Source: Chloroflexota bacterium (GTDB lineage Bacteria > Chloroflexota > Anaerolineae > Anaerolineales > UBA4823). From it: a DNA stretch of 21,274 bases. How positions within the stretch are numbered: the stretch's first letter is position 1; each line of letters opens with the position of its first letter. The notes under the pieces were generated by a model. That model was not told the origin of the DNA, made no database searches, and saw nothing but the letters and a program-made list of their open reading frames with translations. The stretch covers positions 1 through 21,274 of the forward strand of contig JAEWYL010000055.1 of NCBI GenBank assembly GCA_023395675.1, given 5' to 3'. The position numbers and the translations under genes are program-made. Shown piece by piece: positions 1 through 5,966 of the stretch.

Positions 1-211
1 CCGGACCCGGATAGGCTGTCTCGCTCTGGCCCTCATCCGGGGTGCTGGTAGCCGCCGGAGTAGCCGCCGCTGCGGTCCGGGTGGGAGTGCTCGCTGGCAC
101 ATCCGTCTCGCCAGCGCCGCGCCTGCAGCCGGCCAGGAGCAGCACGGCGGCGCAGAGCAGCAGCCGGAGGCGCGCGCTAAACAGGCTCGGGGAGGTCTTC
201 GGTGCGCTCAT
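1..211 (-). CDS. Partial secreted lipoprotein (N-terminal part only)
   Basis: The frame opens with ATG at 211 and runs off the left edge, giving 70 residues with no stop. The start is supported by AGGTGA five bases upstream. The N-terminus has basic residues (SARLR), a hydrophobic stretch, and a lipobox ending LLLAGC with the cysteine near residue 30, so this is a signal peptidase II type lipoprotein signal. After the cysteine the chain is rich in Thr, Pro, Ala and Ser, typical of a flexible linker that lifts a domain off the membrane. The functional domain lies outside the window, so no role can be given. It is transcribed divergently from the thioredoxin gene at 395. Confidence 0.75.
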   Translation of the reverse strand, partial: MSAPKTSPSLFSARLRLLLCAAVLLLAGCRRGAGETDVPASTPTRTAAAATPAATSTPDEGQSETAYPGP

Positions 212-226
212 AACACTCACCTGAGC

Positions 227-254
227 ATCATATCACCCCGGTTCCATTTGTCAA
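227..254 (-). promoter_or_regulatory. Promoter of the lipoprotein gene
   Basis: On the minus strand TTGACA (249-254) and TATGAT (227-232) are separated by 16 bp. Both boxes are near consensus for the housekeeping sigma factor. The predicted start near 220 leaves a leader of about 9 bases that still holds the Shine-Dalgarno sequence. Confidence 0.65.
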
Positions 255-281
255 GCTGAGGTGCACAGATCGTCCGGCAGG

Positions 282-318
282 GGGAAGGTGCCGCAGGCTC
301 CTCCTTCGGCATCTTCCC
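282..318. repeat. Inverted repeat in divergent intergenic region
   Basis: GGGAAGGTGCCG (282-293) pairs with CGGCATCTTCCC (307-318), a 12-bp stem with one G.U pair and a 13-nt loop. It lies between the two divergent promoters. The plus-strand side is followed only by CTTTGC, a weak U-tract, so terminator function is doubtful. The rest of 212-394 holds only the two promoters. Confidence 0.5.
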
Positions 319-357
319 TTTGCATCAACCTTCCAGCGCTCCCTGAACGTCCAGCGC

Positions 358-386
358 TTGACACCCCTGCTCTTCCCTAATACACT
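358..386 (+). promoter_or_regulatory. Promoter of the thioredoxin operon, apparently leaderless
   Basis: TTGACA (358-363) and TACACT (381-386) have a 17-bp spacer. Transcription would begin around 392-395, which is at or just before the ATG at 395, so the mRNA would have almost no leader. Confidence 0.6.
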
Positions 387-394
387 TGAGGCAT

Positions 395-940
395 ATGAGA
401 GCTCAACAGCGCTGGCGGCTCTTCTCCCTGCTCCTGCTGCTCGCCGGAGCGGTGTGGACCTGGGCCTCCAGAGATCCCGAGGGCGTATCTGCGGGAGGGG
501 GCTTTCCGGTCCCGCGTGCGGGCTTCCCCGCTCCCGATTTCACCCTGTCCACCCCGGATGGGGAAAGCCTGCGTCTTTCCGACCTGCGCGGCAGGCCCTT
601 ATTGATCAACCTGTGGGCGAGCTGGTGTATTCCCTGCCGCTCGGAAATGCCCGCCATGCAGCGGGTTTACGCCGAGTATGAAGAGCGCGGCTTTCTGATC
701 CTGGCGGTCAACGCTACCGACCAGGACAGCCGTGAGGCTGCCGCCGCCTTCGCCCGGGAGAACGGGCTGACCTTCCCCATCCTGCTGGATGAGGAGGGCC
801 AGGTCTCGCAGCGCTATGCGCTGCAGGCCCTGCCTACCAGCTACTTCGTGGACCCGGCGGGGGTGATCCGCGAAGTAGTCGTGGGCGGTCCGATGTCTGA
901 GGCCCTGCTGCGCATCCGCGTGCAGCAGCTTCTGGAATAA
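395..940 (+). CDS. TlpA/ResA-family membrane-anchored thioredoxin
   Basis: This 181-residue protein has an N-terminal membrane anchor or signal (residues 8-24) followed by a thioredoxin fold on the outer face of the membrane. The redox motif WCIPC is at residues 77-81 and the cis-proline motif LPTSYFVD starts at 146. The AhpC/TSA-like start APDFTL (46-51) marks the TlpA/ResA/DsbE group, which reduces or exchanges extracytoplasmic disulfides, for example in cytochrome c maturation or in rescue of oxidised surface proteins. The exact client is unknown. ATG 395 was chosen over the in-frame TTG at 386 because TTG lacks a ribosome site and overlaps the -10 box. The Lgt-like gene follows after 8 bp, so the two are probably co-expressed. 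Confidence 0.88.
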   Translation: MRAQQRWRLFSLLLLLAGAVWTWASRDPEGVSAGGGFPVPRAGFPAPDFTLSTPDGESLRLSDLRGRPLLINLWASWCIPCRSEMPAMQRVYAEYEERGFLILAVNATDQDSREAAAAFARENGLTFPILLDEEGQVSQRYALQALPTSYFVDPAGVIREVVVGGPMSEALLRIRVQQLLE

Positions 941-948
941 CGATCCAT

Positions 949-1722
949 ATGCTGCCCATCCTGCAGCTCGGCCCGCTCGCCATCCAGACCCCCGGCCTGA
1001 TCCTGCTCCTGGGCCTGTGGCTGGGCCTGACCCTAGTGGAGAGGTTTGCCCCTCGTCACGGCCTCCCGGCAGAGCGGCTCTACAACCTGGCGCTCACCGG
1101 CCTGGTCGCCGGGCTGCTCGGCGCGCGCCTGGCATATGCCCTGCGCTACTTCTCCGCCTTCGCCGCCAACCCGCTCAGCCTGTTCTCGCTCAATCCCGGG
1201 CTGCTCGATGTACCCGGCGGGATCGGGCTGGGCCTGATCGCAGCCTGGGTTTACGGGCAGCGCAAGGGATTGCCGCTCTGGCCCACCCTGGACGCCCTCA
1301 CGCCGGGGTTGGCGCTCTTTGCGGCCGCCGTGGGCCTCTCTCACCTGGCTTCCGGCGCCGCTTATGGGGCCCCTACCGGCCTTCCCTGGGGGGTCGAGCT
1401 GTGGGGCGCGCGCCGGCACCCTACCCAGATCTACGAGATTGTGCTGGCAGCGCTGATCCTGTGGGCAGTCTGGCCGGGAAGGGGGCTGCGGCTCGCCGCG
1501 CGGCGCTCGGCGCGGCCCGGCGCCCGCTTCCTGGCCTTTGCAGCCTGCAGCGCAGCGGCCCGCCTCCTGCTGGAGGCCTTCCGGGGTGACAGCCTGCTGC
1601 TCGCAGGCGGTGTGCGGGCCGCGCAGGCAGCCGCCTGGGTGATCCTGGCCCTCAGCCTGTGGGGGCTGTCCAGGCTCCACTCCGCTGGGGAAGCGCCGCC
1701 GGGTTATGCGCCGGAAGAATGA
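949..1722 (+). CDS. Lgt-like polytopic membrane protein with degenerate active site
   Basis: The 257-residue hydrophobic protein follows the layout of prolipoprotein diacylglyceryl transferase (Lgt): GARLAYALRYF (about 58-68), a PGGIGLGL segment (about 89-96), a YGAPTGLPWGVEL block followed by RHPTQIYE (residues 155-162), and a late EAFRGD motif. Lgt attaches diacylglycerol to the lipobox cysteine of prolipoproteins. However, the positions I align with the Lgt residues His103, Arg143, Asn146 and Glu151 (E. coli numbering) carry other residues here: PGG replaces HGG, and GLSHLASGAAYG replaces the GRxGNFxNGExxG signature. It may be a paralogue with another lipid-related role. It follows the thioredoxin gene by 8 bp without a clear ribosome site, suggesting translational coupling. 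Its stop overlaps a possible ATG of the next gene. Confidence 0.7.
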   Translation: MLPILQLGPLAIQTPGLILLLGLWLGLTLVERFAPRHGLPAERLYNLALTGLVAGLLGARLAYALRYFSAFAANPLSLFSLNPGLLDVPGGIGLGLIAAWVYGQRKGLPLWPTLDALTPGLALFAAAVGLSHLASGAAYGAPTGLPWGVELWGARRHPTQIYEIVLAALILWAVWPGRGLRLAARRSARPGARFLAFAACSAAARLLLEAFRGDSLLLAGGVRAAQAAAWVILALSLWGLSRLHSAGEAPPGYAPEE

Positions 1723-1736
1723 AGAACGAGGTGGGT

Positions 1737-2465
1737 ATGGAACCTTTAGCTGGGAGGCTCGTACTGGTCACCGGGGCCGCGCGGCGGGTCGGGAAAGCGC
1801 TGGCCCAGGGGATCGCCCGCGCCGGTGGGGATATCGTCCTGCAGTACCACGGCTCCACCGCCGAGGCGGAAGAGGCGCAGGCAGAGATCCACTCCTACGG
1901 GCGCAGGGCGCACCTGCTGCAGGCGGACCTGGGAAACCCGGCTGAGGCCGCCGGGCTGATCGAGGGCGCCCGGAGCTTCGGGCCGCTCTTCGCCCTGGTG
2001 AACAGCGCGGCCATTTTCGAGCCGCTCTCCTGGGATAACACCGGGCTGGAGGCCTGGAACCGCCATCTTCAGATCAATCTCACCGCCCCTTTCCTGCTCA
2101 GCCAGGCATTCGCCCGCAGCCTGCCCCCCGAAGAGGAGGGCCGCATCGTCAATATTCTGGACTGGCGCGCCCTGCGCCCGGGGCCAGATCACCTGCCCTA
2201 CACCACCAGCAAAGCGGCGCTGGCGGCCCTCACCCGCTCGCTGGCCGCGGCCCTGGCGCCGCGTATCCTCGTCAACGGGCTTGCCTTGGGCGCCGTCCTG
2301 CCTCCCAGCGACGGGGGAGACGCTTCCCGGGTCATCGCCCAGGTGCCGGCCGGGCGCTGGGCGCGGCTGGAGGAAGTCGTTCAGGCCCTCCTTTTTCTAC
2401 TGGCAGGTCCGGCTTACGTCACCGGGGAAATCATCCACGTAGATGGCGGACGGCACCTGGTTTAA
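1737..2465 (+). CDS. Pteridine reductase-like SDR (FolM/PTR1 type)
   Basis: This is a 242-residue short-chain dehydrogenase. The nucleotide-binding start VTGAARRVGKALA (residues 11-23) resembles the NADPH-binding TGAAKRLG of trypanosomatid PTR1. The usual catalytic serine is replaced by Asp142 (NILDWRALRP), with Tyr155 and Lys159 in YTTSK; the D-to-Y spacing of 13 matches PTR1 (Asp181/Tyr194). The C-terminus VTGEIIHVDGG is standard for the family. PTR1 and FolM reduce dihydropterins or dihydrofolate with NADPH. The adjacent folB, folK and folE genes support a role in making tetrahydrofolate or tetrahydromonapterin. ATG 1737 has GAGGTG just upstream and gives a typical SDR start; an ATG at 1719 overlapping the previous stop is the alternative. 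Confidence 0.82.
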   Translation: MEPLAGRLVLVTGAARRVGKALAQGIARAGGDIVLQYHGSTAEAEEAQAEIHSYGRRAHLLQADLGNPAEAAGLIEGARSFGPLFALVNSAAIFEPLSWDNTGLEAWNRHLQINLTAPFLLSQAFARSLPPEEEGRIVNILDWRALRPGPDHLPYTTSKAALAALTRSLAAALAPRILVNGLALGAVLPPSDGGDASRVIAQVPAGRWARLEEVVQALLFLLAGPAYVTGEIIHVDGGRHLV

Positions 2466-2520
2466 TCATCCTGGCTGCGGCGGCAGCCGGGAAAAAACAC
2501 ATCAAGGATGAATCGGGGGG

Positions 2521-2549
2521 ATATGTGCGGAACTTCGTTCCGCACATAT
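2521..2549. repeat. Perfect 13-bp hairpin between reductase gene and folB
   Basis: ATATGTGCGGAAC (2521-2533) and GTTCCGCACATAT (2537-2549) are perfectly complementary with a 3-base loop TTC. No U-tract follows (TCACGTAA), so it may act as an mRNA stability or processing hairpin, an operator, or a weak terminator between the two transcription units. Confidence 0.6.
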
Positions 2550-2587
2550 TCACGTAAACCATATTTCCAGCTTTTCCAGGAGACAGG

Positions 2588-2944
2588 ATGGATAAAATTA
2601 TCGTCAAAAACCTGATCGCCCGCGGCATCATCGGCGTGAATGACTGGGAACGGGAGAAGCCACAGGAAATCAAGATTAACCTGGTGCTCTTCGCCGATCT
2701 CAGGCGCGCCGGCGAGAGCGATGACCTGAACGACAGCGTCAACTACCGTACAATCGCCAAAAAGGCGCAGGAACACGCCGAGACGGCACAGCGGCTGACC
2801 GTCGAGGCCCTGGCAGCCGACCTGGCGAAAATTTGCCTGGCCGAACCTGGGGTGCAGAAGGTCCAGGTGCGGGTGGAAAAACCCGGCGCCGTGAGGTTTT
2901 CTGAATCTGTGGGAGTTGAGATTGAACGAAGCCGCGAGCCCTGA
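2588..2944 (+). CDS. folB: Dihydroneopterin aldolase
   Basis: The 118-residue protein matches the full length of FolB. The family signature is clear: GVNDWEREKPQ with Glu21 or Glu23, VNYRTI with Tyr53, TVEALA with Glu73, and VEKPGAVRF with the likely catalytic Lys98. FolB cleaves 7,8-dihydroneopterin to 6-hydroxymethyl-7,8-dihydropterin and glycolaldehyde in the cytoplasm, forming octamers in known cases. The start has AGGAG five bases upstream of ATG. The 3' end overlaps the start of folK by about 23 bp, so folB and folK are translationally coupled. Confidence 0.95.
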   Translation: MDKIIVKNLIARGIIGVNDWEREKPQEIKINLVLFADLRRAGESDDLNDSVNYRTIAKKAQEHAETAQRLTVEALAADLAKICLAEPGVQKVQVRVEKPGAVRFSESVGVEIERSREP

Positions 2945-3428
2945 AAGCCACCACCTGTATATCGGCCTGGGGTCGAATATTGATCCCGAGCTGAACCTGC
3001 CGCGCGCTCTGGACCTGCTCAGGCGCTCGCTGGAGATCCTGGCCTTCTCCTCCATCTGGGAGACCCCGGCAGCCGGTTCGGAGGGCCCGCCCTATCTGAA
3101 CCTGGCCCTGCACGCGCGCACCGCGCTCGATGCCGGCGCAGTGAAACAGGGCATCCTGCGCGAGATCGAGGACCGGCTGGGGCGGGTGCGCACGGCGGAC
3201 AAGAACTCTCCCCGCACGATTGACCTGGATATCCTCATCGCTGACGGAGAGGTGCTGGAGCCGAAGCTGTGGGAGCGCTATTACGAGGCCGCGCCCCTGG
3301 CGGAGCTCCTGCCAGACTATACGAACCCCGAGAGCGGGGAGACCCTCAGCCAGGCAGCCCGCCGGCTTTCGCGCGGCCTCAGCCTGCGGCGCGTGGACCC
3401 CGAGGCCCTCAGCCTCGATCTCAGATAA
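2922..3428 (+). CDS. folK: 6-hydroxymethyl-7,8-dihydropterin pyrophosphokinase
   Basis: The 168-residue product carries the HPPK hallmarks: YIGLGSNI near the N-terminus, the central SIWETPA segment, and the metal/ATP site SPRTIDLDIL with its two aspartates. The C-terminal block YEAAPLAELLPDY matches the family's AxPLxEL region. FolK transfers pyrophosphate from ATP to 6-hydroxymethyl-dihydropterin, directly after FolB. There is no ATG near the start; TTG 2922 is preferred because GGGAG lies six bases upstream, while TTG 2916 has no room for a ribosome site. The gene overlaps folB at its start and, tail to tail, folE at its end. Confidence 0.93.
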   Translation: MNEAASPESHHLYIGLGSNIDPELNLPRALDLLRRSLEILAFSSIWETPAAGSEGPPYLNLALHARTALDAGAVKQGILREIEDRLGRVRTADKNSPRTIDLDILIADGEVLEPKLWERYYEAAPLAELLPDYTNPESGETLSQAARRLSRGLSLRRVDPEALSLDLR

Positions 3429-4053
3429 TCGGGGCTGAGGCGCGGGCGATATTTTCCAAAAATTCCTGCCGGGTCGAAGGATTGGTGCGGAAACCGCCCA
3501 GCATGGTCGAGGTGGTCATGCGGGCATCGTGTTTCATCACCCCGCGCATCATACTGCACAGGTGCAGCCCTTCCACCACCACCGCCACCCCCAGAGGATG
3601 GAGCAGTTCCTGGATAAACTCGGCGATCTGCCGGGTCATACGTTCCTGCACCTGCAGGCGGCGGGCAAACATGTCCACCAGGCGCGGGATCTTCGACAGC
3701 CCCAGCACCCTCCCATTCGGGATATAAGCCACGTGGGCCCGCCCGAGGAAGGGCAGCAGGTGGTGCTCGCACAGGCTGTAGAACTCGATGTCCCGCACCA
3801 CCACCATCTCGTCATAAGAAATGTCGAACAGCGCGTCGTTTACCAGCGCCAGCGGGTCCTGGCGGTACCCGGAGAGCAGCTCGCCGTACATGCGGGCCAC
3901 CCGCTCCGGCGTACGCCTGAGACCGTCTCGCTGCGGGTTTTCCCCGAATAATTCCAGCATGCGCCGGACCGTTTCTTCCAGGGCCGCCTGATCAATTTCG
4001 GAATCCTGAAACAAATCGGCAAGCTGGTATAGTGTGGCTTGATTGGAGTTCAT
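3421..4053 (-). CDS. folE: GTP cyclohydrolase I (FolE type)
   Basis: This 210-residue protein catalyses the first committed step of folate/pterin synthesis, GTP to dihydroneopterin triphosphate plus formate. The zinc ligands are visible as Cys95 and His98 in CEHHLLPF and Cys166 in LHLCSMMRG; His97 corresponds to the catalytic histidine. The RTPERVARMY segment (47-56) and the C-terminal TSTMLGGFR block are typical of type I enzymes, which form homodecamers. ATG 4053 is chosen because AGGA lies eight bases upstream; ATG 4062 abuts that same AGG and leaves no spacing. It converges on folK and their last 8 bp overlap. It has its own promoter, so supply of pterin precursor can be set separately from folB-folK. 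Confidence 0.96.
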   Translation of the reverse strand: MNSNQATLYQLADLFQDSEIDQAALEETVRRMLELFGENPQRDGLRRTPERVARMYGELLSGYRQDPLALVNDALFDISYDEMVVVRDIEFYSLCEHHLLPFLGRAHVAYIPNGRVLGLSKIPRLVDMFARRLQVQERMTRQIAEFIQELLHPLGVAVVVEGLHLCSMMRGVMKHDARMTTSTMLGGFRTNPSTRQEFLENIARASAPII

Positions 4054-4106
4054 CACACCCATCCTGTTATCTGTGATAAATAACCAGAATAATGAAATGC
4101 CGGTAT

Positions 4107-4135
4107 AGTGTAACCGCATTAAGAGAGCCCGTCAA
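4107..4135 (-). promoter_or_regulatory. folE promoter
   Basis: On the minus strand TTGACG (4130-4135) and TACACT (4107-4112) are spaced 17 bp apart. Transcription would begin near 4100, giving a leader of about 47 bases that contains the AGGA ribosome site. Confidence 0.6.
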
Positions 4136-4312
4136 CAAAGCCCGATCCGATACCTGGGGCAATCGCGTGCTGCCTCACTCTCCCACCCGAGAGGAGAAAG
4201 CAGGGTTATTCGTGGGCCTGCGCCCCACAAACAAGCCTGCAATTCCTGATTTTACGGGATTGCACCCCGGCAGGAGGGGATGATGCAATCGCCCCGATCC
4301 GGTGCCCGGAGT
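4136..4312. other. Intergenic region between folE promoter and hpf terminator
   Basis: No open frame with coding character was found. An imperfect hairpin spans 4200-4240, with GCAGG/CCTGC ends and a GTGGG/CCCAC core. A second weak one uses GATTGCA near 4259 and TGCAATC near 4283. No recognised riboswitch or RNA gene could be identified. Confidence 0.4.
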
Positions 4313-4360
4313 GAAAACGATGGTGGGCGGGGCCTGCAGGCTCCGCCCACCATCGTTTTC
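4313..4360. terminator. Strong, symmetrical (bidirectional) intrinsic terminator after hpf
   Basis: The arms 4313-4330 (GAAAACGATGGTGGGCGG) and 4343-4360 are perfectly complementary over 18 bp, and pairing can continue inside through the palindrome GCCTGCAGGC. The stem is GC-rich in its core with A-tract and T-tract at its ends, so both strands read hairpin followed by CGTTTTC. It lies about 40 bases past the hpf stop and should end hpf transcription before folE. Confidence 0.75.
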
Positions 4361-4365
4361 CAGGG

Positions 4366-4386
4366 TATCCGGTGCTATACCGGATA
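4366..4386. repeat. 8-bp inverted repeat directly after hpf
   Basis: TATCCGGT (4366-4373) and ACCGGATA (4379-4386) flank a 5-base loop. It sits between the hpf stop and the main terminator and may form a second hairpin in the hpf 3' end. Confidence 0.5.
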
Positions 4387-4402
4387 ACGCCAGGACCTCC
4401 GC

Positions 4403-4978
4403 TCAGCCAACCTGGGCTTCGATCAGGCCGTAGGTCCCATCCCGCCTGCGGTAGAGCACATTCACACCGTTTGTGTTCACGTTATAAAAGACAAAGAAAT
4501 TCTCATGCCCCAGCAGGTTCATCTGCTCCAGGGCTTCATTTTCATCCATGGGAACCAGCACGAACTGCTTGCGGCGCATGATCACCGGCTCCAGCTCGCC
4601 GGTCTCATCTGCGGCTGTCCCGGCCGGCTCGCCGATCGTATCCGCCAGGGTCTTCCCATCGCCGCGGCCGCGGTAGCGCTTGCCTTTGAAGCGTTCGATC
4701 CGGCGCTGCATCTTTTCGAGCGCGTTATCAAAGGCCGCAAAAATATCTTCCGAGCGCTCTTCCGAGCGAAGGATAAAGCCTTTCCCACGCACGGTGATCT
4801 GCGCCACCTGGCGGTCTGACGCGGAGCGGGCAGATTTTTGATAGGCGACATCCACCCGGGCCTCCTCGATGCCGGGAAGATAGCGGTCCAATTTGGATAC
4901 TTTTTTGGTCACATAATCATGGATACGATCGGTTACTTCAAGATTCTTTCCGTACACTTCCACTTGAGTGTCTTCCAT
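4403..4978 (-). CDS. hpf: Long-form ribosome hibernation promoting factor
   Basis: The 191-residue protein has the two domains of long HPF. The N-terminal S30AE/YfiA-like domain (about 1-105) opens with VEVYGKNLEVTDRI and contains DIFAAFDNALEKMQRRIERFKGK. A charged linker follows, then the C-terminal dimerisation domain (about 130-188) with VIMRRKQFVLVPMDENEALEQMNLLGHENFFVFYN. Long HPF binds the 30S decoding region in stationary phase and dimerises ribosomes into inactive 100S particles. The start has AGGAG seven bases upstream. It follows comF by 66 bp on the same strand, a pairing seen in many bacteria. Confidence 0.95.
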   Translation of the reverse strand: MEDTQVEVYGKNLEVTDRIHDYVTKKVSKLDRYLPGIEEARVDVAYQKSARSASDRQVAQITVRGKGFILRSEERSEDIFAAFDNALEKMQRRIERFKGKRYRGRGDGKTLADTIGEPAGTAADETGELEPVIMRRKQFVLVPMDENEALEQMNLLGHENFFVFYNVNTNGVNVLYRRRDGTYGLIEAQVG

Positions 4979-5012
4979 TGTTGATTCTCCTGTTGATCAA
5001 GAATGGGTCGCC

Positions 5013-5041
5013 ACCGCCGGTTTTCCAGGTAAACCGGCGGT
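5013..5041. repeat. Perfect 11-bp hairpin between comF and hpf
   Basis: ACCGCCGGTTT (5013-5023) and AAACCGGCGGT (5031-5041) enclose a 7-base loop. It begins 4 bases past the comF stop and ends 34 bases before the hpf start. With no U-tract it may be a processing or stability element, or a partial terminator inside the comF-hpf unit. Confidence 0.6.
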
Positions 5042-5044
5042 TCT

Positions 5045-5761
5045 CTACGCCTGAACGGCGCGCGCCAGTGTGAGAGCAAATACGTTTTTTGCGCCTGCTG
5101 CGAGCAGGGCCTCCGCGCAAGCCTGAAGGGTCGTCCCGCTGGTGGTTACATCATCTACACTGAGAACGCTGCGGCCGGACACCATAGAGGGGTTGGCCTG
5201 GAAAGCGCCGGCAACGTTCAGCCTGCGTTCGCTGAGAGAAAGGCCGACCTGGGAGCGCGTCTCCCGGCAGCGGACCAGCCCTTTCGGGCGGTAATCGAGA
5301 CCTGTAAACAGGGCCAGCGGGCGGGCGAGCAGTGCAGCCTGGTTATAGCCCCTTTCAACCGAGCGGCCCGGGCTCAAAGGAACCGGTATAACAAGATCCA
5401 CTGCCCAGGAAGCCTCCTCCAGGCAGTGAATCATCGGGCGAGCCAGGATTTCACCCAGGCTGATATCACCTTGATACTTTAGCCGATGTATCGCGTTTCG
5501 GATAGGGCCCCCAAAAACGGCCCACGATCTCAGTCCCGTATAGGGCGGCGGGAACGACCTGCAGCGCCGGCACAGCCCTGCAGCTTTCACACTCGACCCG
5601 CATACCGGGCAGAACGGAGCTTCAATGATAATAGTTCCCGCCTGACAATCCGGACACCAGCGCGAACCGCCCTGACCGCAGCCCCCACAATGGGGCGGGT
5701 ACAGCCAATCGAGTCCAGCCCATAAGGTTCGGTAGAGGCGGTAGGCCGGCGTCCCGGGCAC
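5045..5761 (-). CDS. comF: ComF-family phosphoribosyltransferase-like protein
   Basis: The 238-residue protein has the ComF layout: paired cysteine motifs at the N-terminus (HCGGCG...WCPDC, then CPVCG...CRRC), a middle block AIHRLKYQGD, PVPLSPGRSVERGYNQAALLA, and the PRPP-binding loop VLSVDDVTTSGTT. ComF helps bring single-stranded DNA into competent cells; in non-competent bacteria the role is unclear. GTG 5761 is taken as start: GGGA lies eight bases upstream, a typical ComF N-terminus results, and codons upstream turn AT-rich and lose the strong GC bias at third positions. TTG 5827, with GAGG upstream, is the longer alternative (260 residues). No other competence gene is in the window, though the Tad locus next door is a related pilus system. 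Confidence 0.88.
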   Translation of the reverse strand: MPGTPAYRLYRTLWAGLDWLYPPHCGGCGQGGSRWCPDCQAGTIIIEAPFCPVCGSSVKAAGLCRRCRSFPPPYTGLRSWAVFGGPIRNAIHRLKYQGDISLGEILARPMIHCLEEASWAVDLVIPVPLSPGRSVERGYNQAALLARPLALFTGLDYRPKGLVRCRETRSQVGLSLSERRLNVAGAFQANPSMVSGRSVLSVDDVTTSGTTLQACAEALLAAGAKNVFALTLARAVQA

Positions 5762-5786
5762 AGAATCAGTCCCTTTCTGTGCCTTA

Positions 5787-5815
5787 AGTAAACCATAAGG
5801 TATCTTTTTGGGCAA
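5787..5815 (-). promoter_or_regulatory. Possible comF-hpf promoter
   Basis: TTGCCC (5810-5815) and TTTACT (5787-5792) are 17 bp apart in an AT-rich patch. Each box matches the consensus at four of six positions. The start point near 5780 would fit translation from GTG 5761 but not from TTG 5827. Confidence 0.35.
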
Positions 5816-5869
5816 CCCCCAAAACAACGAAGCCTCGTAATCGAATGCCAGACTCGCAATGAGAGCAAT

Positions 5870-5911
5870 TTGGGGTAAGGGCGAGATGCAACGCCCCGGC
5901 CCTTACCCCAA
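5870..5911. terminator. Hairpin after tadC, probable end of the tad operon
   Basis: TTGGGGTAAGGGC (5870-5882) and GCCCTTACCCCAA (5899-5911) form a perfect 13-bp stem with a 16-base loop. It is 56 bp past the tadC stop on the minus strand. The sequence after the stem is only AATTGC, so it is a weak intrinsic terminator or a stabilising 3' hairpin. Confidence 0.55.
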
Positions 5912-5928
5912 CCTTCATTCTTGAGGTA

Positions 5929-5951
5929 ACCGCCTCATGGGCGGTGTTTTT
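5929..5951 (+). terminator. Plus-strand terminator facing the tad operon 3' end
   Basis: ACCGCC (5929-5934) and GGCGGT (5940-5945) form a hairpin followed by GTTTTT (5946-5951), a good intrinsic terminator when read on the plus strand. No plus-strand gene lies upstream, so it may stop antisense transcripts before they enter tadC. Confidence 0.5.
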
Positions 5952-5966
5952 CCCCGCCGCTAGTCG

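Noticed and set aside
4025..4110. Direct repeat GGTATAGTGT at 4025 and 4102
   Set aside because: The first copy encodes folE residues ATLYQ and the second covers the folE -10 region; a 10-base match over 77 bp is probably coincidence.
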